A stretch of 64,000 bases of DNA from assembly GCF_019511525.1 (NCBI RefSeq), contig NZ_JAEUAT010000025.1, forward strand, positions 20,788 to 84,787, given 5' to 3'. The DNA comes from Rhizobium cauense (lineage in GTDB: Bacteria; Pseudomonadota; Alphaproteobacteria; Rhizobiales; Rhizobiaceae). Numbering within the stretch: position 1 is the first letter of the stretch; the number at the start of each line of letters is the position of its first letter. The notes beneath the pieces are model-generated. The model was not told the DNA's origin and searched no databases. It saw only the letters and a program-made list of their open reading frames with translations. Positions 1 to 8,962 of the stretch are shown in pieces. The position numbers and the translations under genes were made by a program.

Positions 1-628
1 AGTCGACAGTGAGACGGTCTGTCACTTGATAGCCGAGGCCCGCATGGAGCGCCCAGGCAAAGTTCCATGTGGAGTCGCTGTCGGCATAGGCGACGCCCTG
101 CGTCGGAACATTGATGTCACGGAAACCGGAGATGGTGTTGCGTGAGGTACCGACACCCGCTCCTACGTATGGCGTGATGCCGTACCAGGTGCCCAAATCG
201 ACATAGGCGTTGGCCATCAACAACCATTCGGACTTGGCGCCGTCGTAATCATTCGTGCCATCCCAAACAGTCGTCCCGGATCCATCGATATGCCCATAAC
301 GATCGAGCGCGGAGAAATCTGCCTTGCCGCGATACTGGACGATCGCATCGGCGCGTAGCCACTGGTTGAATTGGTAGCCTACACCCAGGCCACCTATCGG
401 GGCGCTGTTGAAGCCGCCATCGTCCAAAAATGGATGGAGCTCCACGTCGTCAAACAACTCTTGCTGCAGCCCACCAAGGCGCTGGTTGCTCATGCCCAAT
501 TCGCCGCGCAAGTACCATCCGCCAAAGACCGGCACGGGCGCCGGCGCGGGGTCGACATAAAGATCGGCCGCGAGAACGGGGGCAGTTCCCGCCAGCACCG
601 CAGCAGCGGCAATCAAAAATCTCTTCAT
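1..628 (-). CDS. Outer-membrane beta-barrel protein, Omp25/31 type (3' end missing)
   Basis: The reading frame starts at an ATG at 628 and runs off the left edge, so the C-terminal part of the protein is absent. It begins with a typical signal peptide (MKRFLIAAAAVLAGTAPVLA, then A-ADLYVDP). The mature part has alternating aromatic and glycine-rich strands (FGGWYLRGELG, IGGLGVGYQFNQWLRAD, WYGITPYVGAGVGTS, WALHAGLGYQVTDRLTVD), as in the small eight-stranded barrels of the Omp25/Omp31/RopB group of Rhizobiales. It is presumably a structural surface protein of the outer membrane; substrate or porin activity cannot be inferred. It is separated by about 185 bases from glmM and is probably its own transcription unit. 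Confidence 0.8.
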   Translation of the reverse strand, partial: MKRFLIAAAAVLAGTAPVLAADLYVDPAPAPVPVFGGWYLRGELGMSNQRLGGLQQELFDDVELHPFLDDGGFNSAPIGGLGVGYQFNQWLRADAIVQYRGKADFSALDRYGHIDGSGTTVWDGTNDYDGAKSEWLLMANAYVDLGTWYGITPYVGAGVGTSRNTISGFRDINVPTQGVAYADSDSTWNFAWALHAGLGYQVTDRLTVD

Positions 629-765
629 ATTAATTCTCCAGAAACACAAAGAGTCCGCATGTCAGTCGACCGCATCCGGCTCTTACTCGTCCCGAAGTCT
701 TACAAATCAGAGTTAATGTCCGATTAAATTTACAGGATATTCATCATGACCTTGCGCAAAAGCGC

Positions 766-797
766 ATGGCGGGGTCGAATCGGCATCGACCCGCCAT
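766..797 (-). terminator. Hairpin downstream of glmM
   Basis: GC-rich inverted repeat (ATGGCGGGGTCGA / TCGACCCGCCAT with one bulged base) 16 bases past the glmM stop. There is no strong U tract, so it may only stabilise the 3' end. Confidence 0.35.
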
Positions 798-812
798 TCA
801 CGGCCGCCGCTT

Positions 813-2165
813 TCACGCGGCGTCACGCACTCTGCCTATCACACCAGTCAGATCATTGACAATGCGCTCGATCTGGGCCCGGTCGTCGCCCTCGGCCATG
901 ACGCGGATCAGCGGCTCGGTGCCGGACGGACGAATGACCAGGCGGCCGCTCTTGGCAAGCTCGGCTTCCGCATCGGCGATCGCCTTCTGCACGCGAAGAT
1001 CTTCCAACGGCTTGCCGCCGGAGATCCGGACATTGCGCAGCAGCTGCGGCACGGGTTCAAAGCGACGGCAAATTTCGCTCACCGTCTTGCCGGTCCTCTT
1101 GACCGCGGCAAGGATCTGCAGGGCAGCGACCAGACCGTCGCCCGTTGTGCCGTAGTCAGACAACACGATGTGGCCGGACTGTTCGCCGCCGACATTGTAG
1201 TTGTTCTGGCGCATATGCTCGACGACATAGCGGTCGCCGACCATCGTACGCACGAGACCGAGGCCCTTATCTTCCAGGAAGCGCTCCAATCCGAGATTAG
1301 ACATCACCGTCGCCACGATGCCGCCACCGCGAAGCTGCTGGCTTTCCGCATAGCTTTCTGCAATGACAGCCATCAGCTGGTCGCCATCGACAACCGCACC
1401 GTTCTCATCGACAATGATGACACGATCGGCGTCACCATCGAGCGCAATGCCAATATCGGCGCGCACTTCATCGACCTTCTTCTGCAATGCGACCGGGCTG
1501 GTGGAGCCGCAGTTGAGGTTGATGTTCGTGCCATTAGGTTCGTTGCCGATGGTCACGACGTCAGCGCCGAGTTCCCAGAGCACGGCAGGAGCCACCTTGT
1601 AGGCGGCACCATTGGCGCAGTCGATCGCGATCCTCAGACCCTGCAATGTCACATCGCGCGGCAGCGTGCGCTTCGCATGTTCGATATAGCGGTCGTGAAC
1701 GCCATCCACGCGCTTGGCACGACCGATATTATCTGCCTTGGCAAGCTGCGTGGAGAGATCCTTTTCCAGCAGATCCTCGATCTGCGATTCCAGGTCGTCG
1801 GACAGTTTGTAGCCATCCGGTCCGAAAAGCTTGATGCCGTTATCCTGGTAGGGATTGTGGGAGGCCGAGATCATGACACCGATGTCGGCGCGCAACGAAC
1901 GTGTCAGCATCGCCACGGCGGGCGTCGGGATAGGTCCGAGGACGAATGCATCGACACCTGCAGCAGTGAAACCCGCAACCATCGCGTTTTCCAACATGTA
2001 GCCCGAAAGACGTGTGTCCTTGCCTATGACGACACGGTGACGATGGTTACCTCGACGAAAGATTGTTCCAACTGCAATGCCGACCCTCATTGCGAGATCC
2101 GGAGTCATCGGGAACACGTTGGATTGACCGCGAATACCATCCGTGCCGAAATAGCGTCTTTTCAT
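813..2165 (-). CDS. glmM: Phosphoglucosamine mutase GlmM
   Basis: GlmM converts glucosamine-6-phosphate to glucosamine-1-phosphate, the cytoplasmic step before UDP-GlcNAc for peptidoglycan and lipopolysaccharide. The 450-residue product has the usual family length. It starts with MKRRYFGTDGIRG, carries the phosphoserine loop ISASHNP with the catalytic serine near residue 102, the metal-binding DGDADR loop, and the C-terminal phosphate-binding RPSGTEPLIRVM. The start at 2165 is preferred over an upstream in-frame ATG at 2222, because family members begin at this motif and an AGGGG ribosome site lies just upstream. It follows ftsH on the same strand after about 240 bases that contain the ftsH terminator, so it probably has its own promoter. 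Confidence 0.96.
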   Translation of the reverse strand: MKRRYFGTDGIRGQSNVFPMTPDLAMRVGIAVGTIFRRGNHRHRVVIGKDTRLSGYMLENAMVAGFTAAGVDAFVLGPIPTPAVAMLTRSLRADIGVMISASHNPYQDNGIKLFGPDGYKLSDDLESQIEDLLEKDLSTQLAKADNIGRAKRVDGVHDRYIEHAKRTLPRDVTLQGLRIAIDCANGAAYKVAPAVLWELGADVVTIGNEPNGTNINLNCGSTSPVALQKKVDEVRADIGIALDGDADRVIIVDENGAVVDGDQLMAVIAESYAESQQLRGGGIVATVMSNLGLERFLEDKGLGLVRTMVGDRYVVEHMRQNNYNVGGEQSGHIVLSDYGTTGDGLVAALQILAAVKRTGKTVSEICRRFEPVPQLLRNVRISGGKPLEDLRVQKAIADAEAELAKSGRLVIRPSGTEPLIRVMAEGDDRAQIERIVNDLTGVIGRVRDAA

Positions 2166-2346
2166 ATGCACCCCTGTGCCTTGGCGCGCCTTGAGGCTGC
2201 GCATTATTACTTGCAAAATCACGCCGCCACAGGCGGAATGTCGCTACAAAAGCCCCGATTGAGGCCTCCCGATGTCACCGGCATGACATAAATCGCTGTA
2301 ACCATCACGTAAATTAGCAAGAAAACTCATTACATCGCGTTACCGA

Positions 2347-2383
2347 CGCAAAAGGCCGGCGTCCGCAATGGACCCCGGCCTTT
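2347..2383 (-). terminator. Rho-independent terminator of ftsH
   Basis: On the minus strand AAAGGCCGG and CCGGCCTTT form a 9-bp stem with a 15-base loop, followed by a short T run (TTTTGC). It lies about 20 bases past the ftsH stop. Confidence 0.7.
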
Positions 2384-2403
2384 CGGTCATTCCTCAAGGG
2401 AAA

Positions 2404-4335
2404 TCAATGTGGCTGTGGCTCCAAGCCGGTTTCTGGCTCGTCACCCTTGGCAGCCGGTCGCGTACCGGTCTTCGGCACGGCCGAGCCGCGGCTGGGCGGT
2501 GCGTCGTCGCCGAGATCGCGCGAAGGCTTCTCTCCACGAATCAGCGCCTTGATTTCCTCGCCGGTCAGCGTCTCGTATTCGAGCAGCCCTTCGGCAAGCG
2601 CCACGAAGTCATCGTGCTTGTCCGTCAGGATGTCACGGGCCTGGGTGTAGGCCTCATCGATCAGGCGACGCACTTCATTGTCGATCTTCTGGGCCGTTGC
2701 TTCGGAGACGTTCTTCGACTGCGAAACAGAGTGGCCGAGGAAGACCTCCTGCTGGTTCTCACCATAGGCCACCTGGCCGAGCTCGTCTGAGAAGCCCCAC
2801 TGTGTGACCATGGCACGGGCAAGCTTGGTTGCCTGCTCGATATCCGAGGAGGCGCCGGAGGTGATGTTCTCCTTGCCGAAGGTCAGCTCTTCGGCGACAC
2901 GACCGCCCATCATGATGCAGAGGCGCGAGACCATCCACTTGTAGCTCATCGAGTAGCGGTCGCCCTCGGGAAGCTGCATGACCATGCCGAGCGCGCGGCC
3001 GCGGGGGATGATGGTTGCCTTGTGTAGCGGATCGGCGACCGCGACGTTGAGCGCGGTGATCGCGTGACCGGCTTCGTGATAAGCCGTGAGCTTCTTTTCC
3101 GCCTCGGTCATCGCCGAAGAGCGGCGCTCGGCGCCCATCATGATCTTGTCCTTGGCGTCTTCGAATTCCTGCATCGTGACGACGCGCTTGTTACGGCGCG
3201 CAGCCATCAGGGCAGCTTCGTTGACAAGGTTCATCAGATCAGCACCGGAGAAGCCGGGCGTACCGCGAGCCAGAACCTTGAGATCGACATTTGGTGCCAG
3301 CGGAACGTTGCGTGCATGAACCTTCAGGATACGCTCGCGGCCGACGATATCGGGGTTCGGGACGACGACCTGGCGGTCGAAACGGCCCGGACGCAGGAGC
3401 GCCGGATCGAGAACGTCGGGGCGGTTGGTCGCAGCGATCAGGATGATGCCTTCGTTGGCCTCGAAGCCGTCCATCTCGACCAGCAACTGGTTCAACGTCT
3501 GTTCGCGTTCGTCGTTACCACCGCCGAGACCCGCGCCACGATGGCGGCCGACGGCGTCGATTTCGTCGATAAAGATGATGCAGGGCGCATTCTTCTTGGC
3601 CTGTTCGAACATGTCACGCACACGAGATGCGCCGACACCAACGAACATTTCAACGAAGTCCGAACCAGAGATCGTGAAGAACGGAACGTTCGCTTCGCCA
3701 GCGACAGAACGGGCGAGCAGCGTCTTACCGGTACCGGGAGGGCCGACCAGCAGCACGCCGCGCGGGATCTTGCCGCCGAGGCGTTGGAACTTCTGCGGAT
3801 CACGCAGGAATTCGACGATTTCCTCGAGGTCCTGCTTGGCTTCGTCAACGCCGGCGACGTCGTCAAACGTGACGCGGCCATGCGCTTCGGTGAGCAGCTT
3901 GGCCTTGGATTTGCCGAAGCCCATCGCGCCGCGCGAGCCGCCCTGCATCTGCCGCATGAAGAACAGCCAGACACCAAGGATTAGCAGCATCGGCAACAGC
4001 GTTCCGATATAGCTCAGAAAGCCGGACGAACCATCGGTTTCCGGACGTGCCGAAACGAGGACATTCTTCTGCTGAAGGCGATCAAGCAGGCTGTCGTCGA
4101 CGACAGGCGTATAGGTCTGGAAGGTGGTGCCATTTTCAACATAGCTACCGGAAACGCGGTTGCCCGTGACGACGACTTCCTTGACGCGGCCCGCATCCAC
4201 TTCCCGCAGGAACTGCGAGTATGGGATTTCGCGGGAGCTGGTCTGCGCCGGCGACGTCTGGAACATGCTGAACAGAGCAATCAGAAGCAGAGCTATGATT
4301 GCCCACAAGGCGAAATTACGTAAGTTAGGGTTCAT
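2404..4335 (-). CDS. ftsH: ATP-dependent zinc metalloprotease FtsH
   Basis: Membrane-anchored AAA+ protease that degrades unstable cytoplasmic and membrane proteins; in other proteobacteria targets include LpxC and RpoH. The 643-residue product begins MNPNLRNFALW with a first membrane segment, a periplasmic domain, and a second segment near residues 100-125. The Walker A box GPPGTGKT and Walker B FIDEID follow, then the second region of homology (ATNRPDVLDPALLRPGRFDR) and the zinc site HEAGH. The ATG at 4335 is preferred over one at 4350 because relatives begin MNPN. An RpoH-like promoter sits about 55-85 bases upstream. It lies between tilS and glmM, the common order in this group. Confidence 0.97.
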   Translation of the reverse strand: MNPNLRNFALWAIIALLLIALFSMFQTSPAQTSSREIPYSQFLREVDAGRVKEVVVTGNRVSGSYVENGTTFQTYTPVVDDSLLDRLQQKNVLVSARPETDGSSGFLSYIGTLLPMLLILGVWLFFMRQMQGGSRGAMGFGKSKAKLLTEAHGRVTFDDVAGVDEAKQDLEEIVEFLRDPQKFQRLGGKIPRGVLLVGPPGTGKTLLARSVAGEANVPFFTISGSDFVEMFVGVGASRVRDMFEQAKKNAPCIIFIDEIDAVGRHRGAGLGGGNDEREQTLNQLLVEMDGFEANEGIILIAATNRPDVLDPALLRPGRFDRQVVVPNPDIVGRERILKVHARNVPLAPNVDLKVLARGTPGFSGADLMNLVNEAALMAARRNKRVVTMQEFEDAKDKIMMGAERRSSAMTEAEKKLTAYHEAGHAITALNVAVADPLHKATIIPRGRALGMVMQLPEGDRYSMSYKWMVSRLCIMMGGRVAEELTFGKENITSGASSDIEQATKLARAMVTQWGFSDELGQVAYGENQQEVFLGHSVSQSKNVSEATAQKIDNEVRRLIDEAYTQARDILTDKHDDFVALAEGLLEYETLTGEEIKALIRGEKPSRDLGDDAPPSRGSAVPKTGTRPAAKGDEPETGLEPQPH

Positions 4336-4391
4336 CGAACTCCCCAGCACTGGAACAGCTGCCTCATGGCAACCGTCTTATTTGGCCTCTA

Positions 4392-4420
4392 ACATAGGAT
4401 TGCCTCAGGCGAATGCCAAG
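4392..4420 (-). promoter_or_regulatory. Candidate heat-shock (RpoH) promoter of ftsH
   Basis: Read on the minus strand, CTTGGC (4415-4420) and CCTATGT (4392-4398) stand 16 bases apart, close to the alphaproteobacterial RpoH pattern CTTGnn-N16/17-CyTATnT. Transcription would start about 45-50 bases upstream of the ftsH ATG. ftsH is a known heat-shock gene in many proteobacteria, which supports the call. It is based on motif match only. Confidence 0.5.
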
Positions 4421-4433
4421 GCAAACTGGACCG

Positions 4434-5759
4434 TTAGATAGATTTTCCGTCAATAAGACCTAAAGGCGGTTTTGGATAGGGGCGTGTTCCAAAGGCAGCC
4501 GCAAGGCTCTGCGCGAACATGAAATCAAATCGTGTCAAAAAACGGTCGAAGGGCGAAAAATAGGGCGTGACCCTGACTTTCCCGGCAACCTCGCCTGGAA
4601 CTCCTTTCCCTTCCGCATCGACTATACGTGGTGACACCGACCAGGCCCTTCTGACGACACCTCGAGGCAATTGACCGGCCGGCGCTTCCGCCACGCCCGC
4701 GACGATGCAGATCTTCGCCCGAGCGGCATTTTCTACCGCCAACCGGCCATCCCAGACACCGCTTGCGCCCGGCGCGAGCGTCAACGGCAGGATGCCCCGG
4801 TCTTCGCGCACCAGAAAGAGACCGTCGCGCCGAAGGTCGAAAACCACCCTCCCCGCCGTCATCCGTCCCAAGGCACCTTTCTCGATCAGAGCAAGCACAT
4901 CGTCCATATGCTTGCGACCAAGGGCAAACGGCTGCCCTCCAAATACCGCAGCAAGGCGCGCAATGGCATAGCCCAGGATAGACCTGTCGGCGGCCAGCCC
5001 GCTCGGAACCAGCTGACCGATCATCGGAGAGTGAAGAACGAAATACTGATCCAACCACCGTGCCGCCAGCAAGCCACTGCTCGCACGCAGATCGCTCGCC
5101 TCGTTCGCTACGAGCGCCGCGTCCGCTTCTTCGGCCAAGCGCTGGCGCGTGCGGACGCGCTCGTACTTCGGATCGTCATTGCTCGGATCATCAACCCACG
5201 AAACCTGCCGCTCCCGAAGAAAATCACGGATCATCTCGCGTCCGCAGCCAAGTAGCGGTCGGGCGACCCACATGCGTCGATCGAACAGAACGAGGTCGGC
5301 TATGCCGGTGCTTGGGCGTTCCGAACGCCGCATACGCATGGCAAGCGTCTCGCGCTGATCATCCGCTGTGTGCGCGGTCACGACAATGTCAGCATTCAGG
5401 CCGTCTGCCGCATCGGCAAGCAGGGCGTATCGCGCCTCGCGCGCCGCCGCCATGATGCCTGTCTTCGGCTTGTGATTTTCCCAAACCTTGGTCAGGTGCG
5501 GAATATCGAGAGAGTTGCAGAGGGCTGCGACCTGGCGCGCCTCGTCGGCGGATTCTGGGCGCAACGCGTGGTCGACGGTCGCGGCGCAAAGTGAGAGTTG
5601 AGAATTGGGCATGGCCTTCAGGGCTTCGGCGAGGGCCAAAAGCAGGCCTGTTGAATCGCTTCCACCCGAAATCGCGACAAGGATGCGCGAGGGGCCGCTC
5701 AGCGAGGCAAGGAAACGGCGCGCTGCCGTCTCAAGCGGAAGGGGGCCGTCCGGGCACAA
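4434..5759 (-). CDS. tilS: tRNA(Ile)-lysidine synthase TilS
   Basis: TilS attaches lysine to C34 of the CAU-anticodon isoleucine tRNA with ATP, making it read AUA. The 441-residue product has the N-type ATP-pyrophosphatase P-loop SGGSDST at residues 31-37, followed by the DHALRPESADEA region and the HTADDQ motif typical of TilS. The C-terminal part is poorly conserved, as usual. The start appears to be TTG at 5759, 12 bases after the ybgF stop; no ATG or GTG in frame lies before the P-loop, so this start is plausible but not certain. It is probably translated from the same message as ybgF. Confidence 0.93.
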   Translation of the reverse strand: MCPDGPLPLETAARRFLASLSGPSRILVAISGGSDSTGLLLALAEALKAMPNSQLSLCAATVDHALRPESADEARQVAALCNSLDIPHLTKVWENHKPKTGIMAAAREARYALLADAADGLNADIVVTAHTADDQRETLAMRMRRSERPSTGIADLVLFDRRMWVARPLLGCGREMIRDFLRERQVSWVDDPSNDDPKYERVRTRQRLAEEADAALVANEASDLRASSGLLAARWLDQYFVLHSPMIGQLVPSGLAADRSILGYAIARLAAVFGGQPFALGRKHMDDVLALIEKGALGRMTAGRVVFDLRRDGLFLVREDRGILPLTLAPGASGVWDGRLAVENAARAKICIVAGVAEAPAGQLPRGVVRRAWSVSPRIVDAEGKGVPGEVAGKVRVTPYFSPFDRFLTRFDFMFAQSLAAAFGTRPYPKPPLGLIDGKSI

Positions 5760-5771
5760 AACCGGAGGGCC

Positions 5772-6764
5772 TTAGCAGGCGAGACGCTTTTGCTCGCTGG
5801 CAACCTTGGTTATCACGGCACGCGAGGCCTTCGGATAACGCTTCGGGACCTCTCGCAGCGTGGCGCAAGCGGTTTCCGTATTGTCGAGCGCAGCGAGCGA
5901 CATGCCGAGCTTCAGCAGCATCTCAGGCGCCTTCTCCGAGCTGCCATACTTCTTATGCGCATCCAGGAACGTCTTCGCGGCCTGGTTAAACTTGCCCTGT
6001 GAGTAAAGCGCTTCGCCAAGCCAGAAATTGGCATCGGCTGCGCGTGCACTGCTCGGATACTGAGCAATGTACTGCGTGAACTCCTCTTCCGCCGTCGAAT
6101 AGTCGCCAGAAAGGACATGGCCATAGGCCGCCTTGTACTGGTCGGCCTCGCTGCCGAGCGAGGCAGTCTGCGACGAACGACCGGAATCCACGCCCGGAAC
6201 TGGGCCGGATCCAACCGTAGCATCCTCGTTGACCGAACCACCGACTGGATTGCCGTTTTGGTCGAACTGCATCGAACCAAGCTGCTTGGGCGGCTGGCCG
6301 AGACCATCATTCGCGGGCACATCGGTCGAGGGAGCCGTTTCGGCTCCCTGCGGTGTCTCGATGATGCGGGCGACGTCATCACCGCCCCGAGCCGGAGGAG
6401 GCACATCGGCCTCGCTCTTCTTCATCGTCTTGGAGCTGCCGCCGGCGCTGCTACCGCCGCCCTTCTCCAGTTCCTGGAACCGGAATTCGTTGTCTTCCTG
6501 CGCCTTGCGGATCGTTTCCTGCATCTGCAGGAGCTGGAAGCTCATCTCCTCGATGCGGCCGTTCAGCTGACGCAGCTGCTCTTCCAGCTGCTGGACGCGA
6601 ACTTCGGCGCCGCCGGCCTGCACGTTTACAATCGGTGCCTGCTGCTGCCGATCCGCAGCCCTGCCGCCGATCTGCCAACCGAAAAGCGAGGTCGCGTTCG
6701 CCGATTGGCCCGCGCCAGCCGCGGCCGCGAGGCACAGCATGCCCGCCACGACAAGTTTCTTCAT
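5772..6764 (-). CDS. ybgF: Cell division coordinator CpoB / YbgF (Tol-Pal associated)
   Basis: Periplasmic protein that works with the Tol-Pal machine and, in E. coli, coordinates peptidoglycan synthesis with outer-membrane constriction. The 330-residue product begins with a signal peptide (MKKLVVAGMLCLAAAAGAG). A coiled coil follows around residues 50-95 (VRVQQLEEQLRQLNGRIEEM), then a long disordered Gly/Ser/Pro linker, and a C-terminal TPR domain (YKAAYGHVLSGDYSTAEEEF, ADANFWLGEALYSQGKF). It lies 178 bases downstream of pal; the pal terminator lies between them. Name and role rest on architecture plus position at the end of the tol-pal cluster. Confidence 0.92.
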   Translation of the reverse strand: MKKLVVAGMLCLAAAAGAGQSANATSLFGWQIGGRAADRQQQAPIVNVQAGGAEVRVQQLEEQLRQLNGRIEEMSFQLLQMQETIRKAQEDNEFRFQELEKGGGSSAGGSSKTMKKSEADVPPPARGGDDVARIIETPQGAETAPSTDVPANDGLGQPPKQLGSMQFDQNGNPVGGSVNEDATVGSGPVPGVDSGRSSQTASLGSEADQYKAAYGHVLSGDYSTAEEEFTQYIAQYPSSARAADANFWLGEALYSQGKFNQAAKTFLDAHKKYGSSEKAPEMLLKLGMSLAALDNTETACATLREVPKRYPKASRAVITKVASEQKRLAC

Positions 6765-6866
6765 ATGGTTTGTCCTGTCCCTGTGATTCTTCGCGCCATC
6801 TGCACGAACGGGAGATTTTTACAATTGCTTTCAAAAAGCAACGGAAACCGGCCAAAGTGTGTTCAA

Positions 6867-6899
6867 AAAGAAAAGGCGGCCCGCAATGGAGCCGCCTTT
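6867..6899 (-). terminator. Rho-independent terminator of pal
   Basis: Minus-strand stem AAAGGCGGC / GCCGCCTTT with a 10-base loop and a following T-rich tail (TTTTCTTTTTG), about 45 bases past the pal stop. It separates pal from ybgF. Confidence 0.75.
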
Positions 6900-6942
6900 C
6901 TAAATTGTAATATTTCCCGGCATTTGCTTGCCGGAGGGGCAC

Positions 6943-7473
6943 TTACATGCCAGCGCCACCGAGAACGGTGACGGCGCGGCGGTTCTGCGACCAGCAGGAA
7001 ATATCGTCGCAGACGGCAACCGGGCGTTCCTTGCCGTAGGAGATCGTCTTCATGCGCTGTGCCGGAACGCCACGCGAAGCGAGGTAGTCCTTGGTGGCGG
7101 CAGCACGGCGAGCGCCGAGAGCAAGGTTGTATTCGCGCGTGCCACGTTCGTCGGCATGGCCTTCGACGGTGATCGCATATTTCGGGTAACGGGACAGCCA
7201 CTGGGCCTGACGGTCGAGCGTCTGGGCAGCGTCAGCACGGATCGACGTCGAGTCGGTGTCGAAGAAGATGCGGTCGCCGACATTGACCGTGAAGTCCTGA
7301 GCCGAACCCGGGGTCGCGGCACCGGCGCCAAGGCCGAGGTCGCCGGCGCTGTTGGCCATGTTCTTCTTGTTGGCGCAACCGGCCAGAGCAAGACCGGCGA
7401 CAAGCGCGATCATGACGGGGTTACGGGCGAAATTCTGCATGCGGCTCATTGCCGGGGTGTGAATTCGGCTCAT
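6943..7473 (-). CDS. pal: Peptidoglycan-associated lipoprotein Pal
   Basis: Outer-membrane lipoprotein that binds peptidoglycan and TolB and keeps the outer membrane attached to the wall, especially at the division site. From the chosen ATG at 7473 it is 176 residues: a lipoprotein signal ending in LALAGC with the lipidated cysteine at residue 33, then an OmpA-like domain (GDRIFFDTDSTSIRAD, VEGHADERGTREYNLALGAR). An AAGGAGA site six bases upstream decides this start over a longer frame from 7536 and a shorter ATG at 7449. It follows tolB on the same strand, with 156 bases between them. Confidence 0.96.
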   Translation of the reverse strand: MSRIHTPAMSRMQNFARNPVMIALVAGLALAGCANKKNMANSAGDLGLGAGAATPGSAQDFTVNVGDRIFFDTDSTSIRADAAQTLDRQAQWLSRYPKYAITVEGHADERGTREYNLALGARRAAATKDYLASRGVPAQRMKTISYGKERPVAVCDDISCWSQNRRAVTVLGGAGM

Positions 7474-7629
7474 GGCCGGTCTCCTTGCGATTTGATTAAG
7501 GTTGCCGGACTGTAACCTCGTTGGGTTAATCGGCATTCAAGAATTATGGTTAACAAATGGTTGATTTGTCCCTCAGTCGCCCCAATCCGGGATCTTTGCG
7601 GCGACAAAAAGGCACATCCACAGGCATTA

Positions 7630-8940
7630 CTACTCGAGAAGCGGCGACCAGGCCGGGTCTGAAGCGTAGTTCGGCGTCTTGATCAGCTGCTCGTTGTAAC
7701 CTGTCAGGTCGATCGAGTAGAGCTGCGGACCACCGGCACCAGCGGCCTGGCGGAAGAACATGATAACGCGGCCATTCGGCGCCCAGGTCGGACCTTCGTT
7801 GTGGAAGCCCGTCGTCAGGATGCGCTCGCCCGAACCATCCGGCTTCATGACGCCGATCGAGAACTTCCCACCCGACTGCTTGGTAAACGCGATGAGATCG
7901 CCACGCGGAGACCAGACCGGCGTGGAGTAGTTGCCGTCGCCGAAGGAGATACGGGTCTGGCCGGAGCCATCCGCGTTCATGACGTAGATCTGCTGCTTGC
8001 CGCCGCGGTCGCTTTCGAACACGATCCGCCCGCCGTCCGGCGAGTAGGACGGCGACGTATCGATCGCGGCCGTCGAGGTCAGGCGCGTCGTGGTGCGCGA
8101 ACGCAGGTCCATCGTGTAGATGTTGGCATTGCCTTCCTGCTGAAGGCTCATGACCACCTTCTGACCATCCGGCGAGAAGCGTGGCGAGAAGGTCATGCCC
8201 GGGAAGTTGCCGACGACTTCGCGCTGTCCCGTCTCGAGCTGCAGCAGGTAGACCCGCGGCTGCTGGTTGGCGAAGGACATGTAGGTGACTTCCTGACGGT
8301 TCGGCGAGAAGCGCGGCGTCAGAACGAGGTCGCTGCCGTTCGTCAGCATGCGGACGTTGTAGCCGTCCTGGTCCATGATGGCGAGCTGGCGCTTGCGCTC
8401 CTGCTTCGTACCGGATTCGGAAACGAAGACGACGCGGGTATCGAAATAGCCTTCCTCGCCGGTGATCTGCTTGTAGATCGCATCAGCGATGATGTGGGCC
8501 ACACGGCGCCAGTTTTCAGGCTGCGTGTAGAACTGCTGGCCGGTCATCTGCGTGCCGGCAAACGTATCCCACAGACGGAACTCGGCGCGAAGCCGACCGT
8601 CGCTTTCCTGTGTCACGCGACCAGTCACGAGCGCCTGGGCGTTGATGACCTTCCAGTCCTCGAAGCGCGGAGCAGCATCCGGGTTGGAAATCTTCTCGAT
8701 GAAAGCGTTCTTGTTGATCGGTGCGAAGAGGCCGGAGCGCTGAAGATCGGCGGCAATCACCTGCGAAACCTGAGCGCCCATGTCGCCCTGCAGGAAATCC
8801 GTGATCGCGATCGGCAGCGGCTCGACGTTCCCCTTGTTGATATTGATTTCGACAAGCGCGTTTGCGGGCGTGGCGACAACCGCAGTGGTTATCATGCCGA
8901 CGGCGACCATCAGGGCGCGAATGAGGGAACACTTGGTCAT
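7630..8940 (-). CDS. tolB: Tol-Pal system protein TolB
   Basis: Periplasmic beta-propeller that connects TolA with Pal. The start at 8940 gives 436 residues beginning MTKCSLIRALMVAVG, a signal peptide ending near ATPANA. An N-terminal TolB_N domain (LVEININKGNVEPLPIAITDF) follows, then WD40-like repeats with the recurring FSPDG/YSPDGGRIVFES signature. An in-frame ATG at 8961 is the alternative start, but relatives begin at the shorter position. The gene directly follows tolA. Confidence 0.95.
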   Translation of the reverse strand: MTKCSLIRALMVAVGMITTAVVATPANALVEININKGNVEPLPIAITDFLQGDMGAQVSQVIAADLQRSGLFAPINKNAFIEKISNPDAAPRFEDWKVINAQALVTGRVTQESDGRLRAEFRLWDTFAGTQMTGQQFYTQPENWRRVAHIIADAIYKQITGEEGYFDTRVVFVSESGTKQERKRQLAIMDQDGYNVRMLTNGSDLVLTPRFSPNRQEVTYMSFANQQPRVYLLQLETGQREVVGNFPGMTFSPRFSPDGQKVVMSLQQEGNANIYTMDLRSRTTTRLTSTAAIDTSPSYSPDGGRIVFESDRGGKQQIYVMNADGSGQTRISFGDGNYSTPVWSPRGDLIAFTKQSGGKFSIGVMKPDGSGERILTTGFHNEGPTWAPNGRVIMFFRQAAGAGGPQLYSIDLTGYNEQLIKTPNYASDPAWSPLLE

Positions 8941-8962
8941 TGAGGACAAGCCTTTCAGCATT

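Noticed and set aside
1170..2291. Long open frame antisense to glmM
   Set aside because: It lies wholly opposite a clear glmM with strong motifs. Similar long antisense frames occur opposite ftsH, tolB, tkt, gap, pgk and others, and come from high GC content.
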